Source: Salinimicrobium profundisediminis (GTDB taxonomy: Bacteria > Bacteroidota > Bacteroidia > Flavobacteriales > Flavobacteriaceae). From it: a DNA stretch of 64,000 nucleotides. Location of the stretch: NCBI RefSeq assembly GCF_026241755.1, contig NZ_JAPJDA010000001.1, positions 1 through 64,000 of the forward strand, in the 5' to 3' direction. Every line of letters begins with the position of its first letter. The first letter of the stretch is position 1. Position numbers and translations under genes: made by a program. Positions 48,745 to 57,432 of this stretch are shown piece by piece. The notes under the pieces are model-generated. The model ran no database searches and was not told where the DNA came from. It saw nothing but the letters and a program-made list of their open reading frames with translations.

Positions 48745-49712
48745 TGAAGTTTAACGGATTCATTGCGGCGCTGCTTTTTGCTATCCTCATTTCCTGGTTC
48801 TTCCCGCAAGGCCCCGAAGTGCTGCCCCTCAAGCTCATTACTGATGTGGGAATAGGATTCATTTTCTTTTTCTACGGATTAAAATTGTCTCCTGCCGAGT
48901 TTAAAGCCGGGCTGTACAATTACAAGGTCCACATTTTGGTGCAGCTTACCACATTTGTGTTTTTTCCGTTACTCGCACTTGCGTTTGCGCCATTTTTTGA
49001 AGGCGGTACGGGTTCATCGCTTTGGCTTGCGCTGTTCTTTCTGGGAGCGCTGCCCTCTACGGTAAGTTCTTCAATTGTCATGGTTTCTCTGGCCCGCGGG
49101 AACATTCCCACAGCAATCTTTAACGCCAGCCTTTCGGGACTTCTGGGAATCATTGCCACTCCGCTCTGGCTCAGCTTTTTTATGGCTTCATCTTCTCAAT
49201 TTGAATTTGCGACAGTAGTACAGAAACTGGTACTCCAGATTATTTTGCCGTTGATAATTGGTCTATTCCTTCAAAAGTTTTTGGGGGATCTCGCCCGGAA
49301 AAATTCTAAAAAGATCGCCCTTTTTGACAAGTCGATCATCGTTCTTATTGTGTACTCGAGTTTTAGTACAGCATTTTCTTCAGAATTATTCAGCAGTGTA
49401 GGCCTTTATGATCTTCTTAAGCTGTTGGCAATGGTGAGCGTATTATTTTTCGCAGTTTATTTTGGACTGGGAGCAATTTCCCGCTGGTTGAATTTTTCTA
49501 CGGAAGACGAGATTACCGCGAAATTTTGTGGTACTAAAAAATCTTTAGTACACGGCTCGGTAATGGTTAAGGTGATCTTCGGAAGCTCTGCCTCAAACGC
49601 TTTGTACCTACTGCCCATCATGCTTTACCACATCCTACAGCTATTGGTAATTGCCGTTTTTGCTGAAGGGTATCGCAAGCGACAAGAGAGAGAAGATCTA
49701 CCGGTTAGCTAG
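48744..49712 (+). CDS. Bile acid:sodium symporter family protein (YfeH-like)
   Basis: 322 residues from GTG 48744, whose G is the last base of the upstream TAG. About ten membrane helices, with GIGFIFFFYGLKLSPAEFKAGLYNYKVH, LGALPSTVSSSIVMVSLARGNIPTAIFNASLSGLLGI and the late GTKKSLVHGSVM motif. This matches the SBF-like (YfeH) branch of the bile acid:Na+ symporter superfamily. The true substrate is unknown and probably not bile acid. Translation appears coupled to the thioesterase gene. Confidence 0.88.
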   Translation: MKFNGFIAALLFAILISWFFPQGPEVLPLKLITDVGIGFIFFFYGLKLSPAEFKAGLYNYKVHILVQLTTFVFFPLLALAFAPFFEGGTGSSLWLALFFLGALPSTVSSSIVMVSLARGNIPTAIFNASLSGLLGIIATPLWLSFFMASSSQFEFATVVQKLVLQIILPLIIGLFLQKFLGDLARKNSKKIALFDKSIIVLIVYSSFSTAFSSELFSSVGLYDLLKLLAMVSVLFFAVYFGLGAISRWLNFSTEDEITAKFCGTKKSLVHGSVMVKVIFGSSASNALYLLPIMLYHILQLLVIAVFAEGYRKRQEREDLPVS

Positions 49713-49740
49713 AATAAGAAGGGTTTGGTATGAAGATCTA

Positions 49741-49840
49741 AATGGCTAAAGCCATTATTTTTCACTAATTTCCCTATAGCCACGGGTTTAAACCCGTGGC
49801 TATAATAGCACATAAAAATAAAAACCGTTTTAATGGTTTA
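49741..49840. repeat. Left three-palindrome cassette flanking the Y1 transposase
   Basis: Three palindromes in a row: AATGGCTAAAGCCATT (49741-49756); a perfect 30-bp palindrome whose left half is TATAGCCACGGGTTT (49775-49804); and AAACCGTTTTAATGGTTT (about 49822-49839). The same three, in the same order, follow the transposase gene. Confidence 0.9.
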
Positions 49841-49856
49841 ATTTTCATTCTTTTAA

Positions 49857-50291
49857 ATGGGGCATTCATATAATAAAATATGGGTTCATGCCATTTGGTC
49901 AACCAAAGATCGGCGTCCTTTAATTGAGCTTTCAGTTGAGGATAAAATTCATCAGCACATCAATCAGCAATTGCGTGAAGCAGGTTGCCCAGTAAGAATT
50001 ATAAACGGCATGCCAGATCACATTCATTGCCTGTTTTTACTCAATCCACAGAGATCAATTTCAGAAGTGATCAAGCAAATCAAAGGAAGTAGTTCTCATT
50101 ATGTTAATCAGACAAATCTAATATCTCAAAAATTTGCATGGCAAACGGGATATGCTGCTTATTCTGTTTCCGAATCTGTTTTAGAAAAGACATTTTCCTA
50201 TATCCAAAACCAAAAATCACACCATCAGAAAAAGTCATTTCAACAGGAATATGAGGATTTTCTGAAACTTTACGGATTGAACAATTCATAA
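49857..50291 (+). CDS. tnpA: IS200/IS605-type Y1 (REP-associated) transposase
   Basis: 144 residues. The HUH motif is PDHIHCLF (H55, H57) and the likely nucleophile is Y115 in FSYIQNQKSHH; KIWVHAIWSTKDRRPLI and FAWQTGYAAYSVSES are family hallmarks. Length and motifs are intact, so the enzyme may be active. HUH transposases cut single-stranded DNA at hairpins; the flanking palindromes are the expected substrates. No tnpB is present. Because the palindromes repeat on both sides in direct order, the REP-associated (RAYT) type is favoured. Confidence 0.9.
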   Translation: MGHSYNKIWVHAIWSTKDRRPLIELSVEDKIHQHINQQLREAGCPVRIINGMPDHIHCLFLLNPQRSISEVIKQIKGSSSHYVNQTNLISQKFAWQTGYAAYSVSESVLEKTFSYIQNQKSHHQKKSFQQEYEDFLKLYGLNNS

Positions 50292-50315
50292 TCTCTCCAG
50301 TTGACACCAGTTTAT

Positions 50316-50416
50316 AATGGCTTTAGCCATTATACTCTCCCGGAGATCCAATATAGCCACGGGTTTAAACCCGTGGCTATAGAACCAATTGTTCATCAAA
50401 CCGTTTTAACGGTTTA
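50316..50416. repeat. Right three-palindrome cassette flanking the Y1 transposase
   Basis: AATGGCTTTAGCCATT (50316-50331); the same perfect 30-bp palindrome with left half TATAGCCACGGGTTT (50352-50381); and AAACCGTTTTAACGGTTT (50398-50415). Order and orientation match the left cassette while the spacer sequences differ. GGAG (50342-50345) precedes the large palindrome, as in some REP hairpins. The cassette ends at the DUF423 stop codon. Confidence 0.9.
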
Positions 50417-50420
50417 TGGA

Positions 50421-50813
50421 TTAAAACGAGTCCACAACACCCGCAACATTAATAGTAAACAGGATCCATCCCATTACAAGCAGCAGTCCGCCTAACGGAG
50501 TAACAGGTCCCAAAAATGCTATTTTTCGCCCCTTTGCCGAAGACAACACTAGCCCGTAGATACTGAAGGAAAATAATATGATACCTACAACAAGAAACCA
50601 GCCCATGAGGTTTTGAGATAATCCTTGAAAGGGAAAGATCACTCCAACAAGGATGAGCAGCAAAGCGTGGTACATCTGATATTTGACGCCGGTCTCAAAA
50701 CTTTTGAGTTGGTCGTTATCAAGGTAGTTCTTTAGACCGTGAGCTCCAAAAGCCCCAAAGATCACTGCCAGCGTACCAAAAACTCCACCGCATATTAAAA
50801 TAAATTCTTTCAT
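50421..50813 (-). CDS. DUF423 family small membrane protein (YgdD-like)
   Basis: 130 residues from ATG 50813; the frame runs on upstream but without conserved sequence. Four membrane helices with the DUF423 hallmarks GVFGTLAVIFGAFGAHGLKNYL, FETGVKYQMYHALLLILVGV and the C-terminal GPVTPLGGLLLVMGWI. Function unknown; E. coli YgdD is a homologue. The transposase unit abuts its 3' end, only five bases after the stop codon, so the coding region is intact. Confidence 0.88.
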   Translation of the reverse strand: MKEFILICGGVFGTLAVIFGAFGAHGLKNYLDNDQLKSFETGVKYQMYHALLLILVGVIFPFQGLSQNLMGWFLVVGIILFSFSIYGLVLSSAKGRKIAFLGPVTPLGGLLLVMGWILFTINVAGVVDSF

Positions 50814-50844
50814 AAACTCACATTTTTGAAACCTCTGTAAATAA

Positions 50845-50888
50845 GAATGCCATCTTAAAAAGATGGCATTCAAAAATAGCATTTTTGA
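50845..50888 (-). terminator. Double hairpin between carB and DUF423
   Basis: GAATGCCATCTT and AAGATGGCATTC (50845-50871) form a perfect 12-bp stem with a three-base loop. The core-like CAAAAATAGCATTTTTG (50871-50887) adjoins it and shares one base. On the minus strand both follow the carB stop, and the second ends in TTATTT, so this is probably the carB terminator. Confidence 0.65.
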
Positions 50889-50891
50889 GAC

Positions 50892-53744
50892 TTATTTTGT
50901 CAAATACATTTTTCTTCTGGAGTACAATTCATAGAAAGTATCGTCTCGCAGGCTGTCTATAAAGAGGATGCTTTCGCCGGTACTCTTCATCTCTGGCCCC
51001 AATTGTTTATTAACGTGAGGGAACTTATTGAAAGAGAATACAGGTTGTTTAATAGCGTATCCTTCCAGTTTTGGTTCAAATTTAAAGTCGGTCACCTTAT
51101 TTTCTCCCAGCATCACTTTGGTAGCGTAGTTTACATAAGGCTGCCCGTAAGCTTTAGCTATAAAAGGCACGGTACGGGAGGCTCTTGGGTTTGCTTCTAT
51201 GATGTAAACTTTGTCATCTTTAATCGCAAACTGAATGTTGATAAGACCCACAGTATTTAAAGCCAGCGCAATTTTTTTGGTGTGGTCTTTTATTTGCTGA
51301 AGCACAAGATCTCCCAGGTTGAAAGGAGGAAGCAGGGCATTTGAATCTCCCGAGTGGATTCCGCAGGGTTCAATATGTTCCATGATCCCGATGATCTGGA
51401 CAGTTTCGCCATCACAAATCGCATCGGCTTCAGCCTCAATGGCCCCGTCTAGATAATGATCGAGAAGCAGCTTGTTATTTGGGATCTTTCTTAGCAGGTC
51501 TACTACTGTGGCCTCAAGTTCTTTTTTATTGATCACGATCTTCATTCCCTGACCTCCAAGTACGTACGAAGGCCGAACAAGAATTGGAAAATCGAGTTCA
51601 TCGGCAAGGGCCAGCGCTTCTTCAGCAGTTTCGGCTACCCCAAATTCAGGATAAGGAATATCATTTTCCTGAAGTAGTTTAGAAAAAGATCCTCTGTCTT
51701 CAGCTAAATCAAGAGACTGGAAGCTGGTACCAATTATTTTGATTCCGTAGCGATCCAGTTTTTCAGCAAGTTTTAGAGCTGTTTGGCCTCCCAGCTGTAC
51801 AATGACACCTTCGGGCTTTTCATGCTGGATGATGTCGTAGATATGTTCCCAGAAAACAGGTTCAAAATAAAGTTTATCGGCCACATCAAAGTCGGTCGAA
51901 ACGGTTTCAGGGTTACAGTTGATCATGATGGTTTCATAGCCGCATTCTTTTGCTGCAAGCACCCCGTGTACACAACAATAATCGAATTCTATTCCCTGCC
52001 CAATCCTGTTTGGACCTGATCCCAGTACTACAATTTTCTTTTTATCTGATACCTTACTGTCGTTCTCTACATATTTCAGGCCTTCTTTAGTCTCGATTTC
52101 GGCTTCAAAAGTGGAGTAATAATAAGGAGTTTCCGCTTTAAATTCGGCTGCACAGGTATCAACGAGTTTATAAACCCGGTTAATGCCCATTTCCTCCCTT
52201 TTATTGTAAACCTCGCTTTCGAGACAGTCTACCATATAAGCGATCTGCCTGTCGGCAAAACCTTTTTGTTTTGCTTCGAGAAGAAGGTCTTTAGGAAGAG
52301 AATCTATAGTGTATTTTGAAATTTCAACTTCAAGGGTGTACAGCTCCTCATATTGCTTAAGGAACCACATATCAATTTTTGTGATCTCGTGAATCCTGGT
52401 TAGCGGGATGCCAAGTTGTATAGCATCATAGATCACAAAAACACGATCCCAACTGGCAAACTTCAGTTTCTCAAGAATAACATCGTAGTTGGAGTAACCT
52501 TTACCATCGGCACCCAATCCATTCCTTTTAATTTCGAGGGACTGAGTGGCCTTATGAAGTGCTTCCTGGAAAGATCTTCCTATTCCCATCACTTCCCCAA
52601 CAGATTTCATTTGGAGACCAAGGGTGCGGTCACTACCTTCAAATTTATCAAAGTTCCAACGCGGAATTTTTACGATCACATAATCTAGCGTTGGCTCAAA
52701 AAGTGCCGAAGTTGATTTTGTAATTTGATTCTGAAGTTCATCAAGCGTATAACCTATTGCAAGTTTAGCTGCAATCTTGGCGATTGGATATCCTGTAGCT
52801 TTTGAAGCAAGAGCCGAAGACCTTGAAGTTCTAGGGTTGATCTCAATGGCCATGATCTCTTCCTTTTCGTCGGGGCTTACTGCAAACTGCACGTTACAAC
52901 CTCCGGCGAAATCTCCAATATTCCGCATCATTTTGATGGCCAGGTCTCTCATTCTTTGAAAGCAGGAATCACTAAGGGTCATAGCCGGGGCAACCGTAAT
53001 AGAGTCTCCCGTATGGATTCCCATAGGATCCATGTTCTCAATAGAACAAATAATCACCACGTTGTCGTTCTTATCACGCAACAGTTCCAGCTCGTATTCC
53101 TTCCAGCCTAAAAGGGCTTTATCAATAAGCACTTCATGAATAGGAGAAGCTTCGAGACCTGCTGTTAACAGTTCATCAAAATCTTCTTCTTTATGCACAA
53201 AAGAGGCACCGCTACCACCAAGGGTAAACGAAGCGCGTATAACCAGTGGAAAACCAAATTCCTGCGCCACTTCCTTTCCTTTTAAGAAAGAAGTTACGGT
53301 TTGTGCAGGAGCCACACCTACGCCCAGGCGCACCATTAATTGCTTGAATTTTTCCCTGTCTTCAGTAATATTGATTGCATCAATATCTACACCTATTAAC
53401 TTTACATTGAAATCGTTCCAGATTCCTTTTTCTTCGGCCTCTATACATAAATTCAATGCTGTTTGCCCTCCCATAGTAGGCAGCACTGCATCAATATCGG
53501 GATGATCTTTAAGGATATCAATGATAGATTTTGTGGTAAGAGGTTTTAGATAAACATGATCTGCCATTGAAGGATCTGTCATGATGGTGGCAGGGTTGGA
53601 ATTGATAAGGACTGTTTTAATCCCTTCTTCCCGTAATGATTTGAGTGCCTGTGCGCCGGCATAATCAAATTCACAGGCCTGGCCAATTACAATAGGTCCA
53701 GAACCTATAATTAGTATTTTCTTGAGGTTTTCGTTCTTTGGCAT
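50892..53744 (-). CDS. carB: Carbamoyl-phosphate synthase large chain, form without the C-terminal allosteric domain
   Basis: 950 residues. Two homologous ATP-grasp halves are visible. The first starts KKILIIGSGPIVIGQACEFDYAGAQALKSLREEG; the second starts KKIVVLGSGPNRIGQGIEFDYCCVHG near 560. Both carry EINPR/EANPR metal-binding motifs. The protein stops soon after KSTGESI..., about 120 residues short of E. coli CarB (1073), lacking the MGS-type regulatory domain where UMP, IMP and ornithine act. It makes carbamoyl phosphate for pyrimidine and arginine synthesis; carA is not in the window. Confidence 0.95.
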   Translation of the reverse strand: MPKNENLKKILIIGSGPIVIGQACEFDYAGAQALKSLREEGIKTVLINSNPATIMTDPSMADHVYLKPLTTKSIIDILKDHPDIDAVLPTMGGQTALNLCIEAEEKGIWNDFNVKLIGVDIDAINITEDREKFKQLMVRLGVGVAPAQTVTSFLKGKEVAQEFGFPLVIRASFTLGGSGASFVHKEEDFDELLTAGLEASPIHEVLIDKALLGWKEYELELLRDKNDNVVIICSIENMDPMGIHTGDSITVAPAMTLSDSCFQRMRDLAIKMMRNIGDFAGGCNVQFAVSPDEKEEIMAIEINPRTSRSSALASKATGYPIAKIAAKLAIGYTLDELQNQITKSTSALFEPTLDYVIVKIPRWNFDKFEGSDRTLGLQMKSVGEVMGIGRSFQEALHKATQSLEIKRNGLGADGKGYSNYDVILEKLKFASWDRVFVIYDAIQLGIPLTRIHEITKIDMWFLKQYEELYTLEVEISKYTIDSLPKDLLLEAKQKGFADRQIAYMVDCLESEVYNKREEMGINRVYKLVDTCAAEFKAETPYYYSTFEAEIETKEGLKYVENDSKVSDKKKIVVLGSGPNRIGQGIEFDYCCVHGVLAAKECGYETIMINCNPETVSTDFDVADKLYFEPVFWEHIYDIIQHEKPEGVIVQLGGQTALKLAEKLDRYGIKIIGTSFQSLDLAEDRGSFSKLLQENDIPYPEFGVAETAEEALALADELDFPILVRPSYVLGGQGMKIVINKKELEATVVDLLRKIPNNKLLLDHYLDGAIEAEADAICDGETVQIIGIMEHIEPCGIHSGDSNALLPPFNLGDLVLQQIKDHTKKIALALNTVGLINIQFAIKDDKVYIIEANPRASRTVPFIAKAYGQPYVNYATKVMLGENKVTDFKFEPKLEGYAIKQPVFSFNKFPHVNKQLGPEMKSTGESILFIDSLRDDTFYELYSRRKMYLTK

Positions 53745-53792
53745 AAGAAAGTCTTTGTATGGAGTTTGTAAAAATAGGAACCTACAGGGTAT

Positions 53793-53825
53793 AAAAAAAG
53801 GCGTTACTTAAAAAGTAACACCTTT
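53793..53825 (-). terminator. Terminator of rpmH
   Basis: On the minus strand AGGTGTTACTT pairs with AAGTAACGCCT around TTT, followed by TTTTTTTATAC. It starts about 25 bases after the rpmH stop. Confidence 0.85.
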
Positions 53826-53846
53826 ATTATTTTGAGGAATTATCAT

Positions 53847-54005
53847 CTAGTGTTTATGCCTTTGCTCAGAGGAAACAGATAATTTCTTTCTACCTTTTGC
53901 TCTTCTACGAGCAAGCACCTTTCTTCCGTTAACACTTGCCATACGCTCTCTGAAACCGTGCTTATTTTTTCTTTTCCTCTTAGATGGTTGAAACGTTCTT
54001 TTCAT
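53847..54005 (-). CDS. rpmH: 50S ribosomal protein L34
   Basis: 52 residues from ATG 54005-54003 to TAG 53849-53847. The sequence starts [20 protein letters not shown] and continues [23 protein letters not shown], the nearly invariant L34. The tail [10 protein letters not shown] is lineage-specific. The gene has its own promoter about 70 bases upstream and a strong terminator, so it is a single-gene unit here. Confidence 0.97.
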   Translation of the reverse strand: MKRTFQPSKRKRKNKHGFRERMASVNGRKVLARRRAKGRKKLSVSSEQRHKH

Positions 54006-54076
54006 GATAATTATCTTTAATCTTCTTTGAAATCGCTTTGTAAAATAGCTTTAAGACCTCCTCTTAAAACTGCGGG

Positions 54077-54106
54077 CAAATATACAAAGAGTTTTTACTT
54101 AGGCAA
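54077..54106 (-). promoter_or_regulatory. Promoter of rpmH
   Basis: Minus-strand TTG (54106-54104), 19-base spacer, TATATTTG (54084-54077), matching the Bacteroidota consensus. The implied leader is about 65 bases. Confidence 0.75.
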
Positions 54107-54170
54107 ACCCTAAATTAAAATAATTACCAATTGTTTTTCTTACCTTTGCAGTTTTCAAAATTTACTGCAA

Positions 54171-54686
54171 ATGTTCAATAAAATCTATAAACTAATTCTT
54201 ACAGCCATTCTTGTTATTGTCGCAATCTGGCAATTTTTTGAAGGCAATATAGGGAATGGACTTTTCCTTTTACTTCTGGCAGGTATCTTTGTTTTTCTTT
54301 ACTACAAAAATGAAATGATACTTATGGCCTTTTTGAGGCTTCGGAAGCAGGACTTTGCAGGAGCTAAAAAATGGCTGGATAAAATTAAAGATCCCGAGAA
54401 AGCCCTCACCACAAAACAACAGGGATATTACTGGTACCTACACGGTTTAATGGTTTCGCAGACCAATATTACCCAGGCCGAAAAATTCTTTAAACGCGCC
54501 ATAAAACTGGGCCTCTCCATGAAGCAGGACCTGGCCATGGCAAAGCTGAACCTTGCAGGTATTGCTATGACCAAGAGAAGAAAAAGAGAGGCGCAAATGT
54601 TACTCCAGGAAGCCAAAAAACTGGACAAACACAACATGCTTGACGAGCAAATCAAGATGATGAAGCAGCAGATGAAAAAGATCTAA
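54171..54686 (+). CDS. Small membrane protein with TPR-like helices
   Basis: 171 residues. Two membrane helices at the N-terminus (about 5-20 and 28-44, ILTAILVIVAIWQFFEG and GLFLLLLAGIFVFLYY) form a hairpin. A cytoplasmic helical domain of about 120 residues follows, with TPR-like pairs (FAGAKKWLDKIKDPEKALTTKQQGYYWYLHGLM; AEKFFKRAIKLGLSMKQDLAMAKLNLAGIA) and a Lys-rich end. It is a conserved-looking family with no function I can name. TACCTTTG 23 bases before the start may be its -7 box. Confidence 0.65.
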   Translation: MFNKIYKLILTAILVIVAIWQFFEGNIGNGLFLLLLAGIFVFLYYKNEMILMAFLRLRKQDFAGAKKWLDKIKDPEKALTTKQQGYYWYLHGLMVSQTNITQAEKFFKRAIKLGLSMKQDLAMAKLNLAGIAMTKRRKREAQMLLQEAKKLDKHNMLDEQIKMMKQQMKKI

Positions 54687-54833
54687 AACTGCCTTTTTTG
54701 GCACCTCGTTTTAGAGATGTTTTCCCTTTTCTTTACTTGCTGTATTTCAACTATTTTACCCGCAGTTAAACGAGTTTATTTGAGCCGGGACGCTACATTC
54801 TGTAACTTAGTGCAGAATTTGGATTTCCGGCAC

Positions 54834-55535
54834 ATGCAGCGAGCTTTACTACTTCTTTTTACTTTATCTTTTTTCTTCCTGTCACATGCACAGGAGGACA
54901 AGATAAGTTTTTCTGAAGCTCTTGCCATCCACCTTCCCAAGTACAACAAACACGCCGATAAAGCTTACCGCGATAAAAATATAGCACGTGCAGACGAGCT
55001 GTTCGATTCTCTTGTAAATTACGGACTTAAAGGAGCGGTGCTCGATAATTTTAAAGTAACAAACCTTAAAAAGAAGAAGGTTTATCTCAACGAGTTTATA
55101 AAACCCGTCTATCTTACCACCTATGCCTCCTGGATCATTCCCACTGAAGGAGAAGTGCCGGCACTGAATAAATTAGCTGAAAAATACGGAGAGCAGGTTG
55201 ATTTTGTTATCCTGTTCTGGGATAACTATGAGACCACTAAGAAACTGGCAAAAAAATACCACAGCAACATCCGCATACTTTATGTGGATGAACTACAAAA
55301 CAATAGCCCTTACGTGGTGAAAATGATGAAGCATTCGCTGGGCCTTCCAACTTCCTTCCTACTCAACAACAACAAAAAAATCCTGGATATTAGAAGGAAA
55401 CCTTCACATCCATATGGAATAGAATTCGAAAAATCTTTCGCCCTCAATTATGATTCGTTGTCGAGCGCTATTTCCCTTTTGTTAGTAAATAACAGCAGCC
55501 GCTATCTTACTGCGGAAAAGAACGTTTCCCCTTAG
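54834..55535 (+). CDS. Exported thioredoxin-fold (TlpA/redoxin-like) protein lacking the CXXC pair
   Basis: 233 residues from ATG 54834 (the frame extends upstream, but MQRALLLLFTLSFFFLSHAQ is a clean signal peptide). After a helical linker the TlpA-like fold begins at LKGAVLDNFKVTNLKKKKVYLNEF. VYLTTYASWIIPTEGEVPALNKLAEKYGEQVDFVILFWD corresponds to the active-site strand and helix. The usual W-C-x-P-C is W100-I-I-P-T104, so both cysteines are gone. It ends with the cis-Pro loop GLPTSFLLNN. It cannot act as a disulfide oxidoreductase; a binding role is more likely. Confidence 0.75.
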   Translation: MQRALLLLFTLSFFFLSHAQEDKISFSEALAIHLPKYNKHADKAYRDKNIARADELFDSLVNYGLKGAVLDNFKVTNLKKKKVYLNEFIKPVYLTTYASWIIPTEGEVPALNKLAEKYGEQVDFVILFWDNYETTKKLAKKYHSNIRILYVDELQNNSPYVVKMMKHSLGLPTSFLLNNNKKILDIRRKPSHPYGIEFEKSFALNYDSLSSAISLLLVNNSSRYLTAEKNVSP

Positions 55536-55605
55536 TAAAAACAGCCTAAATGAATTGTTTTTTTGAATTTGCCTTAGTCCAGACAATTCCAACTTCATAC
55601 CGACT

Positions 55606-56532
55606 TTAAGGAGCGGGCGAATAATAACCTTCTTCCGGAAGTTCAATAAGATATTCTTTACGGGACCTGTTATTGAGGTGCGCCTCCCTTAACCACGGAT
55701 TGTGAATTTTGAGGATCTTATAATTGATTCCAAAATTTTGAGCAAAGCGGGCAAAATCGCTCACTGCCGTATCTACTTTTACCTTATAAGAAGGTATATG
55801 CGGGTAAAGATCTTTTTGCCTGAAGTTGAAACCATACTGCGCCGGATTTTCCATAATCTCTTTTAATGCCAGGATCCTGAAAATATATCTCCCGGTCTCC
55901 TCCCCAAGCAGCAGGTCGTAGTAATTCTGCACATCCTGCCGTTCCCTTTGCCGGTCTACACCATAATTTCCTGCATTATAGGCAGCCGCCGCAAGCGTCC
56001 AGTTTCCAAATCGCTCTTTGGACTTTTTAAAGTATTCGGCAGCAACATGGGTAGATTTCTCAATATTGTAACGCTCATCAACATTGTCATTGATCTCAAG
56101 GCCATACTCTTTCCCTGTGCTTTCCATGATTTGCCAAAAACCCCTTGCTCCTGCCGGAGAAACTGCATTGGTAAGGCTGCTCTCAATCACGGCTAAATAC
56201 TTAAAATCGTCCGGCACCCCGTGTTCAGCAAGAATTGGCTCTATTACGGGAAAATATTTATTTGCCCTCTTAAGCAACAAAAGCGTGTTAGATTGCCAGT
56301 AGGTATTTACTAACAGCTCCCGGTCCATCCTTTCATGAACATCGGGAATTTCAACAGGCACCTCTTCTCCTGCAAACTCGAGGTCCTCGGGCATGGGCAA
56401 AGCATATACATTGTAGCCGTTTGCAATCTTCTTCTCCTGGTTTTCATCACTGGGTGCCTCCTGGACAGCATTGATACCCAAACCACAAACCACCAGCAAG
56501 CTTCCTCCTATTAATATGTTCTTCAGTTTCAT
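55606..56532 (-). CDS. Membrane-bound lytic murein transglycosylase (MltD/SLT-type)
   Basis: 308 residues from ATG 56532. One N-terminal hydrophobic segment (about 6-22). The SLT domain has catalytic Glu (about E117) in YLAVIESSLTNAVSPAGARGFWQIM, then GLEINDNVDERYNIEKSTHVAAEYFKKS and WTLAAAAYNAGNYGVDRQRERQ. No LysM repeats follow; instead there is a short C-terminal segment. The enzyme cleaves peptidoglycan glycan strands, forming 1,6-anhydro ends. Its start is one base after the stop of the alpha/beta hydrolase gene, so the two are translationally linked. Confidence 0.9.
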   Translation of the reverse strand: MKLKNILIGGSLLVVCGLGINAVQEAPSDENQEKKIANGYNVYALPMPEDLEFAGEEVPVEIPDVHERMDRELLVNTYWQSNTLLLLKRANKYFPVIEPILAEHGVPDDFKYLAVIESSLTNAVSPAGARGFWQIMESTGKEYGLEINDNVDERYNIEKSTHVAAEYFKKSKERFGNWTLAAAAYNAGNYGVDRQRERQDVQNYYDLLLGEETGRYIFRILALKEIMENPAQYGFNFRQKDLYPHIPSYKVKVDTAVSDFARFAQNFGINYKILKIHNPWLREAHLNNRSRKEYLIELPEEGYYSPAP

Positions 56533-56533
56533 C

Positions 56534-57238
56534 TCAAGTAAGTATTTCTTTTTCTTTATTTTTTTCCAGTTTCCCTGTATCGATGATTTCTTCAAGATGA
56601 TCATTGAACCACCTGAACCTGTTAATAATCATCACATGCGTTCCTCCCTGCACGGTTATACAACCCTGTATGTACCTGTACGGAAAGATCTCATCTTTAT
56701 CTCCATGTATATGGACAACATTGGGATAAGGCTCTTCCCTCTCCCAGCACACCATTTGCTTTATCGCCCAATCCAGATATCGCGTATCGGTAACAGAAAG
56801 GTATTTTTTGTAAAGCTTTGCTCTTTTTTTGGTAAAATCTCCTACCGCAATTTTTTCCAGGGCATCTACGTAACGCACAAGGGAAGTGGGCAAAATTCTA
56901 AAAGCCCCGGTACATCGTGCAAACCTCATTCGCCTGGGCAGCTCCTTTTGGCTTTTTACGCTCGAGATGATAATCACCCTTCGCACCTCTATGAGCTGTG
57001 CCATTTCCTGAACAATAATCCCGCCAAAAGACACTCCTATCAGCACCGGGTTTTCGTGTTTCACTTTCTTGCACAGGCGCTTGCTGTATTCCCTTAAACT
57101 TTCTTTTGGCTTTGGGAGCACCCAGTCAAGCCAGTGAATCTCAAACCTGTCTTCAGGCAAGGCGATCATTTCAAAAATAGTAGGGTTGGCTGCCAGGCCG
57201 GGCATACAATAAACGTGAATAAGTGAGTCTTTCACCAT
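56534..57238 (-). CDS. Alpha/beta hydrolase
   Basis: 234 residues, no signal peptide. YCMPGLAANPTIFEMI contains the oxyanion-type loop, the nucleophile elbow is LIGVSFGGIIVQEM (S70), Asp lies in IHGDKDEIFP and the final His in GGTHVMIINR. The order Ser, Asp, His is the standard triad. The small, lid-poor fold suggests an esterase. It is translated just before the lytic transglycosylase gene, so a cell-envelope task is possible but unproven. Confidence 0.85.
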   Translation of the reverse strand: MVKDSLIHVYCMPGLAANPTIFEMIALPEDRFEIHWLDWVLPKPKESLREYSKRLCKKVKHENPVLIGVSFGGIIVQEMAQLIEVRRVIIISSVKSQKELPRRMRFARCTGAFRILPTSLVRYVDALEKIAVGDFTKKRAKLYKKYLSVTDTRYLDWAIKQMVCWEREEPYPNVVHIHGDKDEIFPYRYIQGCITVQGGTHVMIINRFRWFNDHLEEIIDTGKLEKNKEKEILT

Positions 57239-57291
57239 ACTTTAGCAGGTTCTAGAGCCGTAATGTGCTCAAAAATCGTTAACTTTACGTT

Positions 57292-57324
57292 CAAATTTAA
57301 GGGAAATTACGCGCTTCAGATCAA
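57292..57324 (-). promoter_or_regulatory. Probable promoter of the hydrolase-transglycosylase operon
   Basis: Minus-strand TTG (57324-57322), 22-base spacer, TAAATTTG (57299-57292). The spacer is at the long end of the accepted range, so the -33 assignment is less sure than the -7 box. Confidence 0.5.
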
Positions 57325-57432
57325 CATTTAATTATAAAATTTCCCTCAAAGGCTTCGGCCCTCTCAGCCAGTATAAGCTCTATAACTTTTAAAAGTGGCT
57401 GATATTTTGATACTCTAACTAAAAACATACAT

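Larger units (their letters stand above)
49741..50416 (+). mobile_element. REP-associated transposase unit (gene plus two cassettes in direct orientation)
   Basis: A 145-codon HUH/Y1 transposase gene lies between two copies of a three-palindrome cassette arranged as direct repeats. This differs from IS200, where single different subterminal hairpins flank tnpA, and resembles RAYT genes with REP or BIME sequences. Insertion boundaries cannot be defined without an empty site. Confidence 0.75.
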
